Assembly (NCBI GenBank): GCA_036277115.1
Contig: DASUNM010000021.1
Span: forward strand, 434,001 to 498,000
Source: Pyrinomonadaceae bacterium
GTDB taxonomy: Bacteria > Acidobacteriota > Blastocatellia > Pyrinomonadales > Pyrinomonadaceae
Direction of reading: 5' to 3'
DNA length: 64,000 nt
The translations under genes were made by a program, and so were the position numbers. Below the pieces are notes generated by a model. The model had not been told where the DNA came from and searched no databases. It was given only the letters and a program-made list of their open reading frames with translations. Below, piece after piece: positions 36,162-44,784 of this stretch; the first letter of the stretch is position 1; each line of letters begins with the position of its first letter.

Positions 36162-38432
36162 TTAGGCGACGGCTCGTTTACCCAATTTCCCATCGACCGT
36201 TATCTGATACAACGGTGAAACCAACACACTCTCGGGTTTGGGGTTACCGGCCGCCAGCAAATGAAACTGCGGCACCTTTTCGGTCAGCGTTCCAAGCTTG
36301 AAGAGCTCGTGGCCAACTTCGGGCGTCAGCTGCTCTTTGTTTGCCGTTTCATCCATCGCTTCGACTGCGGCGCGGATCGTTGAGAAATCGTTTGATAGTT
36401 CGCGCTGTGCCGCAATCGCGTGTTTCACCTGAACCGGGTTACTTTCATCCTTCAACAACGGATAACGCAGACCTGAATATGAAGGCACGCGCTCTCCGAT
36501 TTCCCGGAACACTGCGCTGGCCGACATTTCAAAACCGAAGTCCACGCCGAGTTCTCTGGCCAACTGCGCCGCAATCAGCCAATCGGCTTTCGATTGATGA
36601 AGGGGTTCGATGGCTTTCCGCACGCGTTGCACGAATCCGTCATTGTTGGTAAACGTGCCGTCAACTTCGGCATATGAAGCAGCAGGGAAAACGACGTCGG
36701 CGTATTCGCCCGCCGCGGTCAGGAACAATTCCGAGAGGACGATGAATTCGCAATTCGGAATAAGACCCGCGTCGCCCGCGACGTTCGTCAAAGGCGTGCC
36801 CGCCAGAATCATGGCGCGAAGCGATTCGCTACGAAGCAATTCAACGCCCTCTTTGCCATCCCTCATCATGTCGAGCGCGCCGACGCTGTTGTTGTAGAGC
36901 GGCAGCGGATGCAGCAGCACACGGCGGTCTTCGCCACCTAACGTGTACGGCATTTGTGCAACGACAGCCTGGGAGGCGCCGCTGAGTTCGGCGCCAAACA
37001 TAATGATCACGTCGCCCTGTGTATCGGTAATCGCTTTGCGTGCGGCTTCGATCTCGGCGGCGTCGACATCCATCTTGCGGCTTGCCAGGAGCTCATCGCT
37101 TGCGTTCGCCAATGCGAGCACGGCTGCGTCTTCACTGCCGGGGCGAAGGTGAATGAATTGCGAGGCCTGTTCGCGCAAACGTATGCGGACGCTGTTGATG
37201 AGAATTAATTGCGCGCCGCCGTTGCGGACCGCCTGGCGAATCTGTTTTCCGGTAAGCGGCTGTAACTCTTCCGGCTCGCCGCCAATCAACACGATCGTCT
37301 TCGCATAACGAATGTCGCGATGTGTAGCCAGTGGTCCGCCCAGATTGTCGAAGAACGGCTTTAACGAAAAGGCATCAGAGATTCCGTAATTCTCAGTTCC
37401 GATGGCTTCCGTGGCCAACTTGCGCAGCGAATAGAGCGCTTCATTCGTCAGCCGCGGACTGCCAAGCACGCCGATCGAATTAGCGCCGTGCGTTTGCTTG
37501 ATTTCGCTGAGGCGCCGGACTGCGAAGCTCAACGCTTCATCCCAGGTTGCGGGAATCAGCTTTCCGCCTTTCTGGTGGCGAATCAGCGGCGTGCGAATGC
37601 GTTCGCTATGATCGATGAAGGGGTGTCCGAAGCGGCCTTTGATGCAGAGGAACTCGCCGTTTAATCCGTTCACGTAACGATCGCGCGCGACGACGCGGAG
37701 CACCTCGGTCCCGCGCGAGCCGATCGACAACTGACAGCCATCCGAGCAGAAGTTGCATGTCGAAACGTTTTGATTGAGTTCCCACGGCCGCGCCTGATGC
37801 CGATAGGTTCCGTCCAGCAGGGTGCCCGTGGGACAAACTTCAATGCAGTTGCCGCACTGTGAACAATTCAGCCAGCCGCCATAAGTGCCGATAACCGTGT
37901 GCGCGCCGCGATTGCCGGCTTCGATCGCCTGCTCGCCCATCCACTCGTCACACACGCGCGTGCAGCGTTTGCAAAGAATGCACCGCTGCGGATCGTTCGC
38001 CACCATCGGCGAAAGATATTTTTCCGGATGATAATTTTTCTGTTCGGTGAAGCGCTCTTCCAGGTTTCCCCAGTCAAAAGTCTGCTCCTGTAGCTCGCAT
38101 TCGCCACCGCGATCGCACACCGGGCAATCGAGCGGATGGTTCGCGAGCAGAAACTCGAGCATCGAGCGTTGGGCTTTCTGAATCTCTTCGCTCTGGGTGG
38201 TGACAACCATGCCATCGGTGCAGATGATCGTGCAGGAGGTTTGCAGCTTCGGCATCTTCTCGATGCGCACCAGACACATGCGACACGACGCCTGGAGAGC
38301 GAGATCCGCGTAATAGCAGAACGACGGAATATCGAACCGGTTGTCGCGGCAGACGTCGATCAGGCGTGCGCCTTTCGCGACCTGAAAGTCCGCGCCGTTG
38401 ATAGTGACCTTTATTGAGTCTGATTGATCCAT
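36162..38432 (-). CDS. nuoG: NADH-quinone oxidoreductase subunit G
   Basis: This 756-residue Fe-S subunit of the complex I peripheral arm has an N-terminal [2Fe-2S] ferredoxin-like domain (CYYADLALQASCRMC), a HxxxCxxCxxxxxC [4Fe-4S] site (HPLDCPVCDRGGEC), a ferredoxin-type CILCKRC...CSQCGNCIEVCP pair, and a full molybdopterin-oxidoreductase-like C-terminal region (from about residue 218). The ATG (38432-38430) lies inside a CATTGGRT-word repeat. It belongs to the operon between nuoF and nuoH. Confidence 0.95.
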   Translation of the reverse strand: MDQSDSIKVTINGADFQVAKGARLIDVCRDNRFDIPSFCYYADLALQASCRMCLVRIEKMPKLQTSCTIICTDGMVVTTQSEEIQKAQRSMLEFLLANHPLDCPVCDRGGECELQEQTFDWGNLEERFTEQKNYHPEKYLSPMVANDPQRCILCKRCTRVCDEWMGEQAIEAGNRGAHTVIGTYGGWLNCSQCGNCIEVCPTGTLLDGTYRHQARPWELNQNVSTCNFCSDGCQLSIGSRGTEVLRVVARDRYVNGLNGEFLCIKGRFGHPFIDHSERIRTPLIRHQKGGKLIPATWDEALSFAVRRLSEIKQTHGANSIGVLGSPRLTNEALYSLRKLATEAIGTENYGISDAFSLKPFFDNLGGPLATHRDIRYAKTIVLIGGEPEELQPLTGKQIRQAVRNGGAQLILINSVRIRLREQASQFIHLRPGSEDAAVLALANASDELLASRKMDVDAAEIEAARKAITDTQGDVIIMFGAELSGASQAVVAQMPYTLGGEDRRVLLHPLPLYNNSVGALDMMRDGKEGVELLRSESLRAMILAGTPLTNVAGDAGLIPNCEFIVLSELFLTAAGEYADVVFPAASYAEVDGTFTNNDGFVQRVRKAIEPLHQSKADWLIAAQLARELGVDFGFEMSASAVFREIGERVPSYSGLRYPLLKDESNPVQVKHAIAAQRELSNDFSTIRAAVEAMDETANKEQLTPEVGHELFKLGTLTEKVPQFHLLAAGNPKPESVLVSPLYQITVDGKLGKRAVA

Positions 38433-38483
38433 TGGGTCATTGGATCATTGATTCAATGAATCAATGAACAAATGAATCAATTC
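38430..38483. repeat. TCATTGGA 8-base-word hairpin between nuoF and nuoG
   Basis: Words CATTGGGT, CATTGGAT, CATTGATT, then CAATGAAT, CAATGAAC, AAATGAATC meet at a perfect central palindrome, ATTGATTCAATGAATCAAT. The nuoG ATG and the nuoF TGA (38479-38477) both lie inside it, so this repeat is the entire junction. Confidence 0.85.
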
Positions 38484-39757
38484 TTTAAAATGTGCTTCTC
38501 AAAATCTTCGGGAAACCTCTTGATCGCCGACTGTATCGGCCAGGCGGCAGCATCGCCGAGCGGGCAGAACGATTTGCCCTCGATGTTGTCGCAAAGATCC
38601 AGAAACAACTGGATATCGCCGTCGCGGCCGCCGCCGTTTTCAATCCGTTTGAAAATCTTCACCAGCCAATCGGTGCCTTCGCGACACGGTGTGCACCAGC
38701 CGCACGATTCGTGTTTGTAAAACTCAGTCAGGTTCTTCGTCGATTCAAACACATCGACCGTTTCGTCCATCACGATGAAACCGCCTGAGCCGACCATGGA
38801 GCCGCCCGCGACCAGCCCTTCGTAATCCATGCGCACGTCTTTCCCGATAATCTGATCGGCACGCATGATGTAAACGGATGAGCCGCCGGGAATCACGGCC
38901 TTCAACTGTTTGCCATTAGAAATTCCGCCACAGTCTTCCATGATGAACTTTTCCATGTCGTCATAGCCCATCGGCAATTCGTATACGCCGGGCCGATTGA
39001 CGTGACCGGATACCGACCAGAGCTTCGTGCCGCCACTCTTTTCCGTGCCGAGCTTCTGATAGGCCTCGCCGCCCATCGTGATGATGTCCGGCACGGCCGT
39101 GAGCGTCTCGACGTTGTTCACCACCGTGGGTGATGCGTACAAGCCAGAGACCGCAGGGAAGGGAGGTTTCATCCGCGGATGCCCCCGATATCCTTCGAGC
39201 GAACTGAGCAGCGCCGTCTCTTCACCACAAATGTAAGCGCCCGCGCCGGTGTGCGTGTAGATTTCGCTGGAGAAGTTCGTGCCGAGAATGTTTTGCCCGA
39301 GCAATCCCGCCGCCCGCGCTTCGTCCAACGCCACATCCATGATGTCGATCAGGTACTTGTATTCGCCACGTGTGTAGATGTAGTTCGTCTTTGCGCCGAG
39401 CGCGTACGCCGCGATCAGCATGCCCTCAATCAACATGTGCGGATCGCGTTCCATCAGATAGCGATCCTTGAACGTGCCGGGCTCAGATTCATCGGCATTG
39501 CAGACGACGTACTTGGGCTTCGGTGAATCTTTCGGAACGAAACTCCACTTCATGCCCGTCGGAAATCCAGCGCCACCCCGGCCGCGCAACTGCGACTTCT
39601 TAACCTCGTTGATGACGTCGTCCGGCGACATGGAATCGAGGGCTTTCTTGAGCGCTTCATAGCCGCCGTTCGCACGATACACGTCGAGCGAATGCGAGTT
39701 CTCGAGATGAACTCGCCGCAGCTGAAGAGGTTCACATCCGATGGCGCCGATAAACAT
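38477..39757 (-). CDS. nuoF: NADH-quinone oxidoreductase subunit F
   Basis: This 426-residue NADH- and FMN-binding subunit of complex I has the NADH/FMN loops [14 protein letters not shown] and [31 protein letters not shown], and the [4Fe-4S] site [12 protein letters not shown] with the distal Cys in KSFCPLGD. The length and order are normal. It acts with NuoE and NuoG as the electron-input module. Confidence 0.96.
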   Translation of the reverse strand: MFIGAIGCEPLQLRRVHLENSHSLDVYRANGGYEALKKALDSMSPDDVINEVKKSQLRGRGGAGFPTGMKWSFVPKDSPKPKYVVCNADESEPGTFKDRYLMERDPHMLIEGMLIAAYALGAKTNYIYTRGEYKYLIDIMDVALDEARAAGLLGQNILGTNFSSEIYTHTGAGAYICGEETALLSSLEGYRGHPRMKPPFPAVSGLYASPTVVNNVETLTAVPDIITMGGEAYQKLGTEKSGGTKLWSVSGHVNRPGVYELPMGYDDMEKFIMEDCGGISNGKQLKAVIPGGSSVYIMRADQIIGKDVRMDYEGLVAGGSMVGSGGFIVMDETVDVFESTKNLTEFYKHESCGWCTPCREGTDWLVKIFKRIENGGGRDGDIQLFLDLCDNIEGKSFCPLGDAAAWPIQSAIKRFPEDFEKHILKN

Positions 39758-39763
39758 GCTTTT

Positions 39764-39824
39764 GTCAGTTGTCAGTAGTCAGTAGTCCGTCGCTACAACT
39801 GACGACGGACAACTGACTACTGAC
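39764..39824. repeat. GTCAGTN heptad-word hairpin between nuoE and nuoF
   Basis: Left: GTCAGTT, GTCAGTA, GTCAGTA, GTCCGTC (39764-39791). Right: CAACTGA, CGACGGA, CAACTGA, CTACTGA, C (39796-39824). The arms pair almost perfectly with a 4-base loop. It ends 4 bases before the nuoE stop. Confidence 0.92.
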
Positions 39825-39828
39825 ATTC

Positions 39829-40359
39829 TCAGGGCAATGAATCGAGAATCTGATCAACCTTCTCAGTCGTTAGGTTCTCGTGAAAGTCAAAATTCACCTG
39901 GAACATAGGGGCCGTGCCGCACGAGCCGAGGCACTCAACCAAAGACAATGAAAACTTTCCATCCGCCGTCGTCTCACCGGGTTTGATGCCCAGCTTTTGC
40001 GAACACTGTTCGGTAATCTTGTCCGCGCCAAGCAGCTTGCACGAGAGTGTCTTGCAAACCTGAATGTGGTACTGGCCGATTGGCTTCGTGTGCAGCATCG
40101 AATAGAAGGTCGCAACTTCCCAGATGTCCGTGATGCGCAGACTGAGCCGATTCGCCAGGTAGGAAACGCCCGGGCCATCCAGATAGCCGCGCTCGCGCTG
40201 GACGATAAACATGATGGGCAGAATCGCGGAACGTTTCGATGGATACTTCGCCAGATGCCAATCAATTTCCGCTTCCACTTCCGGCGAAAACACCGCCATC
40301 TCGCCGGACATTTTCACCGGTTGATAGAGTGGCTGAATGTTAACTAGCTCGGTCGTCAT
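39829..40359 (-). CDS. nuoE: NADH-quinone oxidoreductase subunit E
   Basis: This 176-residue thioredoxin-like [2Fe-2S] subunit of complex I carries its four ligands in VCKTLSC (Cx4C) and CLGSC (Cx3C). The N-terminal helical part KRSAILPIMFIVQRERGYL is typical. It lies between nuoD and nuoF in the operon, each side separated by a heptad-word repeat. Confidence 0.95.
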   Translation of the reverse strand: MTTELVNIQPLYQPVKMSGEMAVFSPEVEAEIDWHLAKYPSKRSAILPIMFIVQRERGYLDGPGVSYLANRLSLRITDIWEVATFYSMLHTKPIGQYHIQVCKTLSCKLLGADKITEQCSQKLGIKPGETTADGKFSLSLVECLGSCGTAPMFQVNFDFHENLTTEKVDQILDSLP

Positions 40360-40368
40360 CGCTTAACA

Positions 40369-40422
40369 GTTTCGAGTTCAGAGTCTCGAGTTCGGGTTAT
40401 GAATTAACTCGAAACCCGAAAC
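40369..40422. repeat. GTTTCGA heptad-word hairpin between nuoD and nuoE
   Basis: Left: GTTTCGA, GTTCAGA, GTCTCGA, GTTCGGG, TT (40369-40398). Right: AACTCGA, AACCCGA, AAC (40406-40422). The nuoD stop TAG (40424-40422, minus) begins where the right arm ends. Confidence 0.85.
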
Positions 40423-41639
40423 TATCGGTCAATTTCGCCCAGAACAATATCCAACGATCCGATGATCGCCACGATGTCCGCGATCATCGCGCCGCGCGCC
40501 ATGTGCGGTAGCGCCGACAAATTCACGAAGCTCGGTCCGCGGAAATGCACGCGCGCAGGTTTCGGCCCACCGGTCGATTTAATGTAAACGCCGAGCTCGC
40601 CTTTCGACGCTTCAATCGGGTGATAGACCTCACCCGGCGGCACATCCACGCCTTCGGCGACTAAAAGGAAGTGGTGAATCAGCGCATCCATGTGCCGCTT
40701 CATCGCTTCGCGATCGGGCAGCACCACCTTTGGCGCGTCGGCTTTCACGGGTCCGGGTTTCAGGCGCGCCAAAGCCTGCTGAACGATCTTGTGTGACTCG
40801 CGCATCTCGCGCATGCGCACCAGATAACGAGCCCAGACGTCGCCATCGTGCTCCACCGGAATTTCGAAATCGTATTTTTCATAGCCGGTGTACGGATTAG
40901 CGCGACGAACATCCAACGCCACGCCGCTGCCGCGTAGAATCGGGCCTGACAAGCCCCAGTCAGTCGCATCTTCCGCCGAGATGTACCCGATGCCCTGCGT
41001 TCGTTTCTGAAAAATCCGATTGCCGGTGACCAGCGTGTTGAATTCGTCCAACGCGTTCGGAAGATCGGCCTGGAACTGCTGGACGCGCCGGTCAAAGCCG
41101 GCAGGCAAGTCCATCATCAAACCACCGACGCGAAAATATGACGGTGTCAGGCGCCCTCCGGAAGCGGCCTCGATCAAATTCATGATCTTTTCGCGTTCGC
41201 GGAAGCAGTAGAAGAAAACCGTCATCGCGCCGAGATCGAGGGCGTGCGTCGCGAGCCAGACGAGGTGCGAAGCGATACGCTGAAGTTCACACATCATCAC
41301 GCGAATCACCTGGGCACGCTCCGGGATCTCGATTTGCAGAAGCTTCTCGATCGCCATCACGTACGCGAGGTTGTTGCCGAGCGGATTCAGATAATCCATC
41401 CGGTCCGTAATGACGATGCCTTGCTGGTATTTGCGATATTCGAACAGCTTCTCCATGCCGGTGTGGAGATAGCCGATGTCCGGCGTGGCTTTGACTACAC
41501 TTTCGCCGTCCAGCACCAGTTCAAGGCGCAGCACACCGTGCGTCGAGGGGTGCTGAGGCCCCATCGAGATCGTCATCTGCGAGTCGAGCGGACGATCAAC
41601 GACCTCGAACTGCGGCGGAATGTTGGCGACTGCGCTCAT
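40422..41639 (-). CDS. nuoD: NADH-quinone oxidoreductase subunit D
   Basis: This complex I 49-kDa-type subunit of about 405 residues forms the quinone-reduction site with NuoB. Landmarks are GPQHPSTHGVLRLEL, DIGYLHTGMEKL, TDRMDYLNP and GEVYHPIEASKGELGVYI. It is not fused to NuoC, unlike in enterobacteria. The ATG at 41639 is used; the reading from 41678 would add 13 repeat-encoded residues. Confidence 0.96.
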   Translation of the reverse strand: MSAVANIPPQFEVVDRPLDSQMTISMGPQHPSTHGVLRLELVLDGESVVKATPDIGYLHTGMEKLFEYRKYQQGIVITDRMDYLNPLGNNLAYVMAIEKLLQIEIPERAQVIRVMMCELQRIASHLVWLATHALDLGAMTVFFYCFREREKIMNLIEAASGGRLTPSYFRVGGLMMDLPAGFDRRVQQFQADLPNALDEFNTLVTGNRIFQKRTQGIGYISAEDATDWGLSGPILRGSGVALDVRRANPYTGYEKYDFEIPVEHDGDVWARYLVRMREMRESHKIVQQALARLKPGPVKADAPKVVLPDREAMKRHMDALIHHFLLVAEGVDVPPGEVYHPIEASKGELGVYIKSTGGPKPARVHFRGPSFVNLSALPHMARGAMIADIVAIIGSLDIVLGEIDR

Positions 41640-41643
41640 TGCG

Positions 41644-41719
41644 GTTTCAGGTTTCAAGTTACAAGTTCCAAGTTGCAAGTTCGCGAGAGTAACTTGACCT
41701 GAAACTTGGAACTTGAAAC
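41644..41719. repeat. GTTTCAA heptad-word hairpin between nuoC and nuoD
   Basis: Left: GTTTCAG, GTTTCAA, GTTACAA, GTTCCAA, GTTGCAA, GTT (41644-41681). Right: AACTTGA, CCTGAAA, CTTGGAA, CTTGAAA, C (41691-41719). The nuoC stop TAG (41721-41719) overlaps the last base. Confidence 0.92.
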
Positions 41720-42258
41720 TAAGTCAGCGAATACGGTTCATATCCTCGCAACGGAAAATCCTTGCGCAGCGCGTGCCCCTGCCAATCTTCAGGCAGCAGG
41801 ATGCGCCGCAAGTCCGGATGTCCGTCAAAAACTACTCCGAACAAGTCGTAAGTTTCACGTTCGTGCCAGTTGGCAGTGCGCCAGACGCCGGTGACCGTCG
41901 CTACGTGCGGATCTTCTTCATGCAACACTACCTTCAAACGCAGCCGGTGATACCGAGTGGTCGAGAATAAGTGGTAGTTCACTTCGAAGCGCGGCTCTTC
42001 TTCGGGCCCGCGGTCGAACCCACACAAATCGGTCAACAGATCGAAGTCGAGACCCGGCGTAGTCTTCAGGAGACTACAAGCTTCGATTATGTGCTCACGC
42101 GGCACGATGACGGTGGTCTCGCCCAGGGCGTTGATGATTTCGCCCACCCATTCGGGATGATCGCGTTGCAACGCCTCCGCAATCTGCGACGGCGTCTGAT
42201 TCTGGTTGGGTTCTGAAGTTTGCGTGTGGGGGTGTTCTGGCTGCTGCAGTTCAGACAT
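41719..42258 (-). CDS. nuoC: NADH-quinone oxidoreductase subunit C
   Basis: This 179-residue complex I 30-kDa subunit ends with the family signature GVWRTANWHERETYDLFGVVFDGHPDLRRIL begun near residue 125, then DWQGHALRKDFPLRGYEP. The first 30 or so residues are a polar Gln/Pro/Thr-rich tail. It starts 24 bases after nuoB and, unlike most nuo junctions here, that gap has no repeat. Confidence 0.95.
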   Translation of the reverse strand: MSELQQPEHPHTQTSEPNQNQTPSQIAEALQRDHPEWVGEIINALGETTVIVPREHIIEACSLLKTTPGLDFDLLTDLCGFDRGPEEEPRFEVNYHLFSTTRYHRLRLKVVLHEEDPHVATVTGVWRTANWHERETYDLFGVVFDGHPDLRRILLPEDWQGHALRKDFPLRGYEPYSLT

Positions 42259-42282
42259 TTACGTTTGACCTTTGCGCAAGCT

Positions 42283-42912
42283 CTAAAACGACCGGCGCTT
42301 CTCGTGTGTCGAAGCGATTGTGTACGGTTGGGGCTGAATTCTTTCGGGCTGATCTAAAGTCGATCCGTCGGTGACGGGCAGCGTTCCGGGGGTGATCGCT
42401 TCGCGCGCTTCGTCTTCCTGAGCGTCGCGACGATCGCGCACCGACTCTTTCATCACTTTTTCCTGGAGCATGATCACCGCATGAATCAACATCTCAGGCC
42501 GCGGGGGACAACCGGGGATGTAAACGTCAACCGGCACAACCTTATCTACGCCCTGGACGATCGCGTAGTTGTCGAAGACGCCGCCCGACGTCGCGCACGC
42601 GCCCATCGAAATGACCCACTTTGGCTCAGGCATTTGATCGTAAATTCGGCGCAGCACCGGGGCCATCTTTCGGGAAACGCGCCCGGAAACGATCATTACA
42701 TCCGCTTGTCTGGGCGAGGCGCGAAAGACTTCCGCGCCAAAGCGGGCCAGGTCGTTCCGCGAGCTCGTGACGTTCATCATCTCGATCGCACAGCAGGCCA
42801 GGCCGAAAGTCGCCGGCCAGAGCGAAGACTTGCGCGCCCAGTTGATCAGCGAATCGAGGCGCGTGGTCAGTACCTCAGGCAGCGCTTCGGCTATGACATT
42901 TTCGAGTCCCAT
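42283..42912 (-). CDS. nuoB: NADH-quinone oxidoreductase subunit B
   Basis: This 209-residue PSST-type subunit carries the terminal [4Fe-4S] cluster N2: [11 protein letters not shown] (two adjacent Cys), [10 protein letters not shown] and PGCPPRPE. The C-terminal 45 or so residues (from [14 protein letters not shown]) are a hydrophilic extension. It works with NuoD at quinone reduction. Confidence 0.96.
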   Translation of the reverse strand: MGLENVIAEALPEVLTTRLDSLINWARKSSLWPATFGLACCAIEMMNVTSSRNDLARFGAEVFRASPRQADVMIVSGRVSRKMAPVLRRIYDQMPEPKWVISMGACATSGGVFDNYAIVQGVDKVVPVDVYIPGCPPRPEMLIHAVIMLQEKVMKESVRDRRDAQEDEAREAITPGTLPVTDGSTLDQPERIQPQPYTIASTHEKRRSF

Positions 42913-42923
42913 AACTAAATCCA

Positions 42924-43001
42924 GGTTTCGAGTTTCGAGTTTCGGGTTTCGAGTTAAGCCGCTTTCGACGAACTTGAAACTTGAAACTTGGAACGTGAAA
43001 C
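42924..43001. repeat. GTTTCGA heptad-word hairpin overlapping the end of nuoA
   Basis: Left: GTTTCGA, GTTTCGA, GTTTCGG, GTTTCGA, GTT (42924-42954). Right: AACTTGA, AACTTGA, AACTTGG, AACGTGA, AAC (42971-43001). The right arm and centre are translated as the NuoA C-terminus, and the TAA (42956-42954) lies at the inner edge of the left arm. Confidence 0.92.
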
Positions 43002-43436
43002 AGCGGCATCTAATAAGCGAGCTTCCGCTTCAGCCTCGCGGCGCGCGCGCTCGCCCCAATCAAGCGCGCCCTTCTTGATCACATAAACCAAACCCGCCGC
43101 AAGCAGCGTGATAAAAATGATCATCTCGAAGAAAATCAGATTAGCCAGTCCGTACTGTGGCGATGAGAGCGTGCGGAACACCACCGCCCATGGAATCAGA
43201 AAGATGACTTCAATATCGAACAGGATGAAGATCATCGCGATCAGGTAGAACTTAACCGAAAAGCGTTCACGGGCTGAGCCGACCGGGTCTTTGCCGCATT
43301 CATAGGGCATCAATTTTGTGCGCGTGCGCTTGCGCTGCCCGACAAGCTGCGACAGCCCCACCATCGTCACCGCGAAACCGGCGGCGACGACGAACATGAG
43401 AAGCACGGGTAAGTAGTCAGCTAGATTGAAACTCAT
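42954..43436 (-). CDS. nuoA: NADH-quinone oxidoreductase subunit A
   Basis: This 160-residue, three-helix complex I subunit is first in the operon. It has the signature [43 protein letters not shown], begun near residue 44. The family usually ends about 25-40 residues earlier. The last 15 residues ([12 protein letters not shown] region) are encoded by the heptad-word repeat and so are an acquired tail. Confidence 0.95.
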   Translation of the reverse strand: MSFNLADYLPVLLMFVVAAGFAVTMVGLSQLVGQRKRTRTKLMPYECGKDPVGSARERFSVKFYLIAMIFILFDIEVIFLIPWAVVFRTLSSPQYGLANLIFFEMIIFITLLAAGLVYVIKKGALDWGERARREAEAEARLLDAAVSRSKFQVSSSSKAA

Positions 43437-43441
43437 GACGC

Positions 43442-43542
43442 GTGCTAAGAGCTAAGTGGCCAAGCGCAAGGTGCTAAGCGCAAAGTACTGAGAAGCAGAC
43501 CGAAGGTTTTCACACTTTGCCCTTCGCTCTTGGCGCTTTGCC
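43442..43542. repeat. GCGCAAA/GCTAAG heptad-word inverted repeat in the nuo leader
   Basis: Left words: GTGCTAA, GAGCTAA, GCGCAAG, GTGCTAA, GCGCAAA, GTACTGA (43442-43496). Right words: CACTTTG, CCCTTCG, CTCTTGG, CGCTTTG (43511-43542). Pairing is weaker than at the other loci. It lies between the nuo promoter and the nuoA ATG and would form a hairpin in the 5' leader. Confidence 0.7.
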
Positions 43543-43575
43543 GCCCGACTGCTTGAGAATCATTGTACAAGCCTC

Positions 43576-43604
43576 ATCCTAATGCTGCGTCAGAGGGGTG
43601 TCAA
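43576..43604 (-). promoter_or_regulatory. sigma-70-type promoter of the nuo operon
   Basis: On the minus strand TTGACA (43604-43599) and TAGGAT (43581-43576) are spaced by 17 bases. Transcription from about 43569 would give a 5' leader of about 130 bases containing the GCGCAAA repeat. No other strong candidate is present before nuoA. Confidence 0.7.
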
Positions 43605-43745
43605 GCGATCAATCTGCCGTAATCTCAAGTTTGAAATCGCGATCATTAACCGATGATTGACCGTCCAAAAATCGCTGTGCTACCGTCCGATTGATGTTAG
43701 ATACGAATGCATCCCAAGCGACGAACCTGAACTACTGACCATCGA

Positions 43746-44477
43746 GTGATTACCGGCTACAACACAGACGTCGAGCACAATGGTGTCGTCTATCACGTGC
43801 AAACCGAAGACAAGGGTTTGCGCACGCCGGTGATTCTGTCGCTCGTTTACACGGGTGGTGCGATTCTCGCCAGTAAGCGTGCTCCCTACGATGATCTGAT
43901 CGCCAGCGGATTTGAAGAGAAGGTTTTGGTTGAGCGACTGGAACGCCAGCACAAGCTGATTTGTGCTGCGGTGCACGCGGGCCGAATTGAAGAGTTAAAG
44001 CGGATGGGTGAGCGCGCGCCCATTTCACCTGAAGTACCAGTTGGGGCGCCCACCCCGCCGCTTAAGATGGGCGAAGAGGTGGCTAAGCGCATCGCGCCTG
44101 AGAGCACTCCGGCGCTTGAGGCACCCGCCGTCGTTCCATTAGAGCGTTTTTCGATTTCCGAGGAAGCTGAGGATGCCCTAACGGTTAGTCTATTGGACGA
44201 AAAGCAACTGCGCCCGGGCGAGTCCGTCACTCTGCGTATTGAAGTAACGAAGCGAACAGAATCAGGGAGAGCACCGGCGGCAAAAGCAAACATAACCATG
44301 AAGGTCCTGGGCAGCAGCTTTCAACCGTCATCGACCTATTCAACGACAGATAGTGCAGGTCGCTCGGCGATTTCGGTCACGTTGCCTAATTTCAAAACCG
44401 GCCGGGCCGCGATTCTAATTCGCGCCGAAGCTGACGGCGAAGTTGCTGAGCTGCGCCGCATCATTCATCCCGCCTAA
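43746..44477 (+). CDS. protein of unknown function with a C-terminal Ig-like region
   Basis: The 243 residues start at GTG 43746. The N-terminal 65 residues (ITGYNTDVEHNGVVYHVQTEDKG and LVYTGGAILASKR) form a compact beta-rich domain. A Pro/Glu-rich linker (about 85-140) leads to a C-terminal part with PGESVTLRIEV and TTDSAGRSAISVTLP that looks like a bacterial Ig-like fold. There is no signal peptide. No family is named. It is divergent from nuo and 13 bases before thiS. Confidence 0.6.
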   Translation: MITGYNTDVEHNGVVYHVQTEDKGLRTPVILSLVYTGGAILASKRAPYDDLIASGFEEKVLVERLERQHKLICAAVHAGRIEELKRMGERAPISPEVPVGAPTPPLKMGEEVAKRIAPESTPALEAPAVVPLERFSISEEAEDALTVSLLDEKQLRPGESVTLRIEVTKRTESGRAPAAKANITMKVLGSSFQPSSTYSTTDSAGRSAISVTLPNFKTGRAAILIRAEADGEVAELRRIIHPA

Positions 44478-44490
44478 CTGTCGAACCCAC

Positions 44491-44709
44491 GTGCGTATTC
44501 AAATCAATGGCGAGCCGCGCGAATTTCCACAGGACTCTCGGTCGCTTAACGAACTGATCGATACGTTGGCGCTACCACCGCAGCGAATTGCGGTGGAAGT
44601 CAACAAGACGATTGTGCGACGAAGCGATTGGCCTACGACCACGGTGAAAGACGGAGATCAGATCGAAATTGTTCATTTCGTCGGGGGCGGATGCACAGAC
44701 AGGATCTAA
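44491..44709 (+). CDS. thiS: ThiS-like sulfur carrier protein with an extended C-terminus
   Basis: The 72 residues start at GTG 44491. The beta-grasp pattern is clear: IQINGEPREF, SLNELIDTL, AVEVNKTIVRRSDW, DGDQIEIVHFVGGG. ThiS carries sulfur as a C-terminal thiocarboxylate for thiazole synthesis by ThiG, encoded at 45541. The protein should end at Gly-Gly, but here GCTDRI follows, so the tail would have to be removed before adenylation, or the function differs. It is close to the preceding gene and could share its transcript. Confidence 0.75.
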   Translation: MRIQINGEPREFPQDSRSLNELIDTLALPPQRIAVEVNKTIVRRSDWPTTTVKDGDQIEIVHFVGGGCTDRI

Positions 44710-44784
44710 TCAGTTGTTAGGCGCGCCTGCGGAAGAGATAAGAAAATAACCGGGATCGTGTACATGCCGTTGTTAGAGGCGGCC

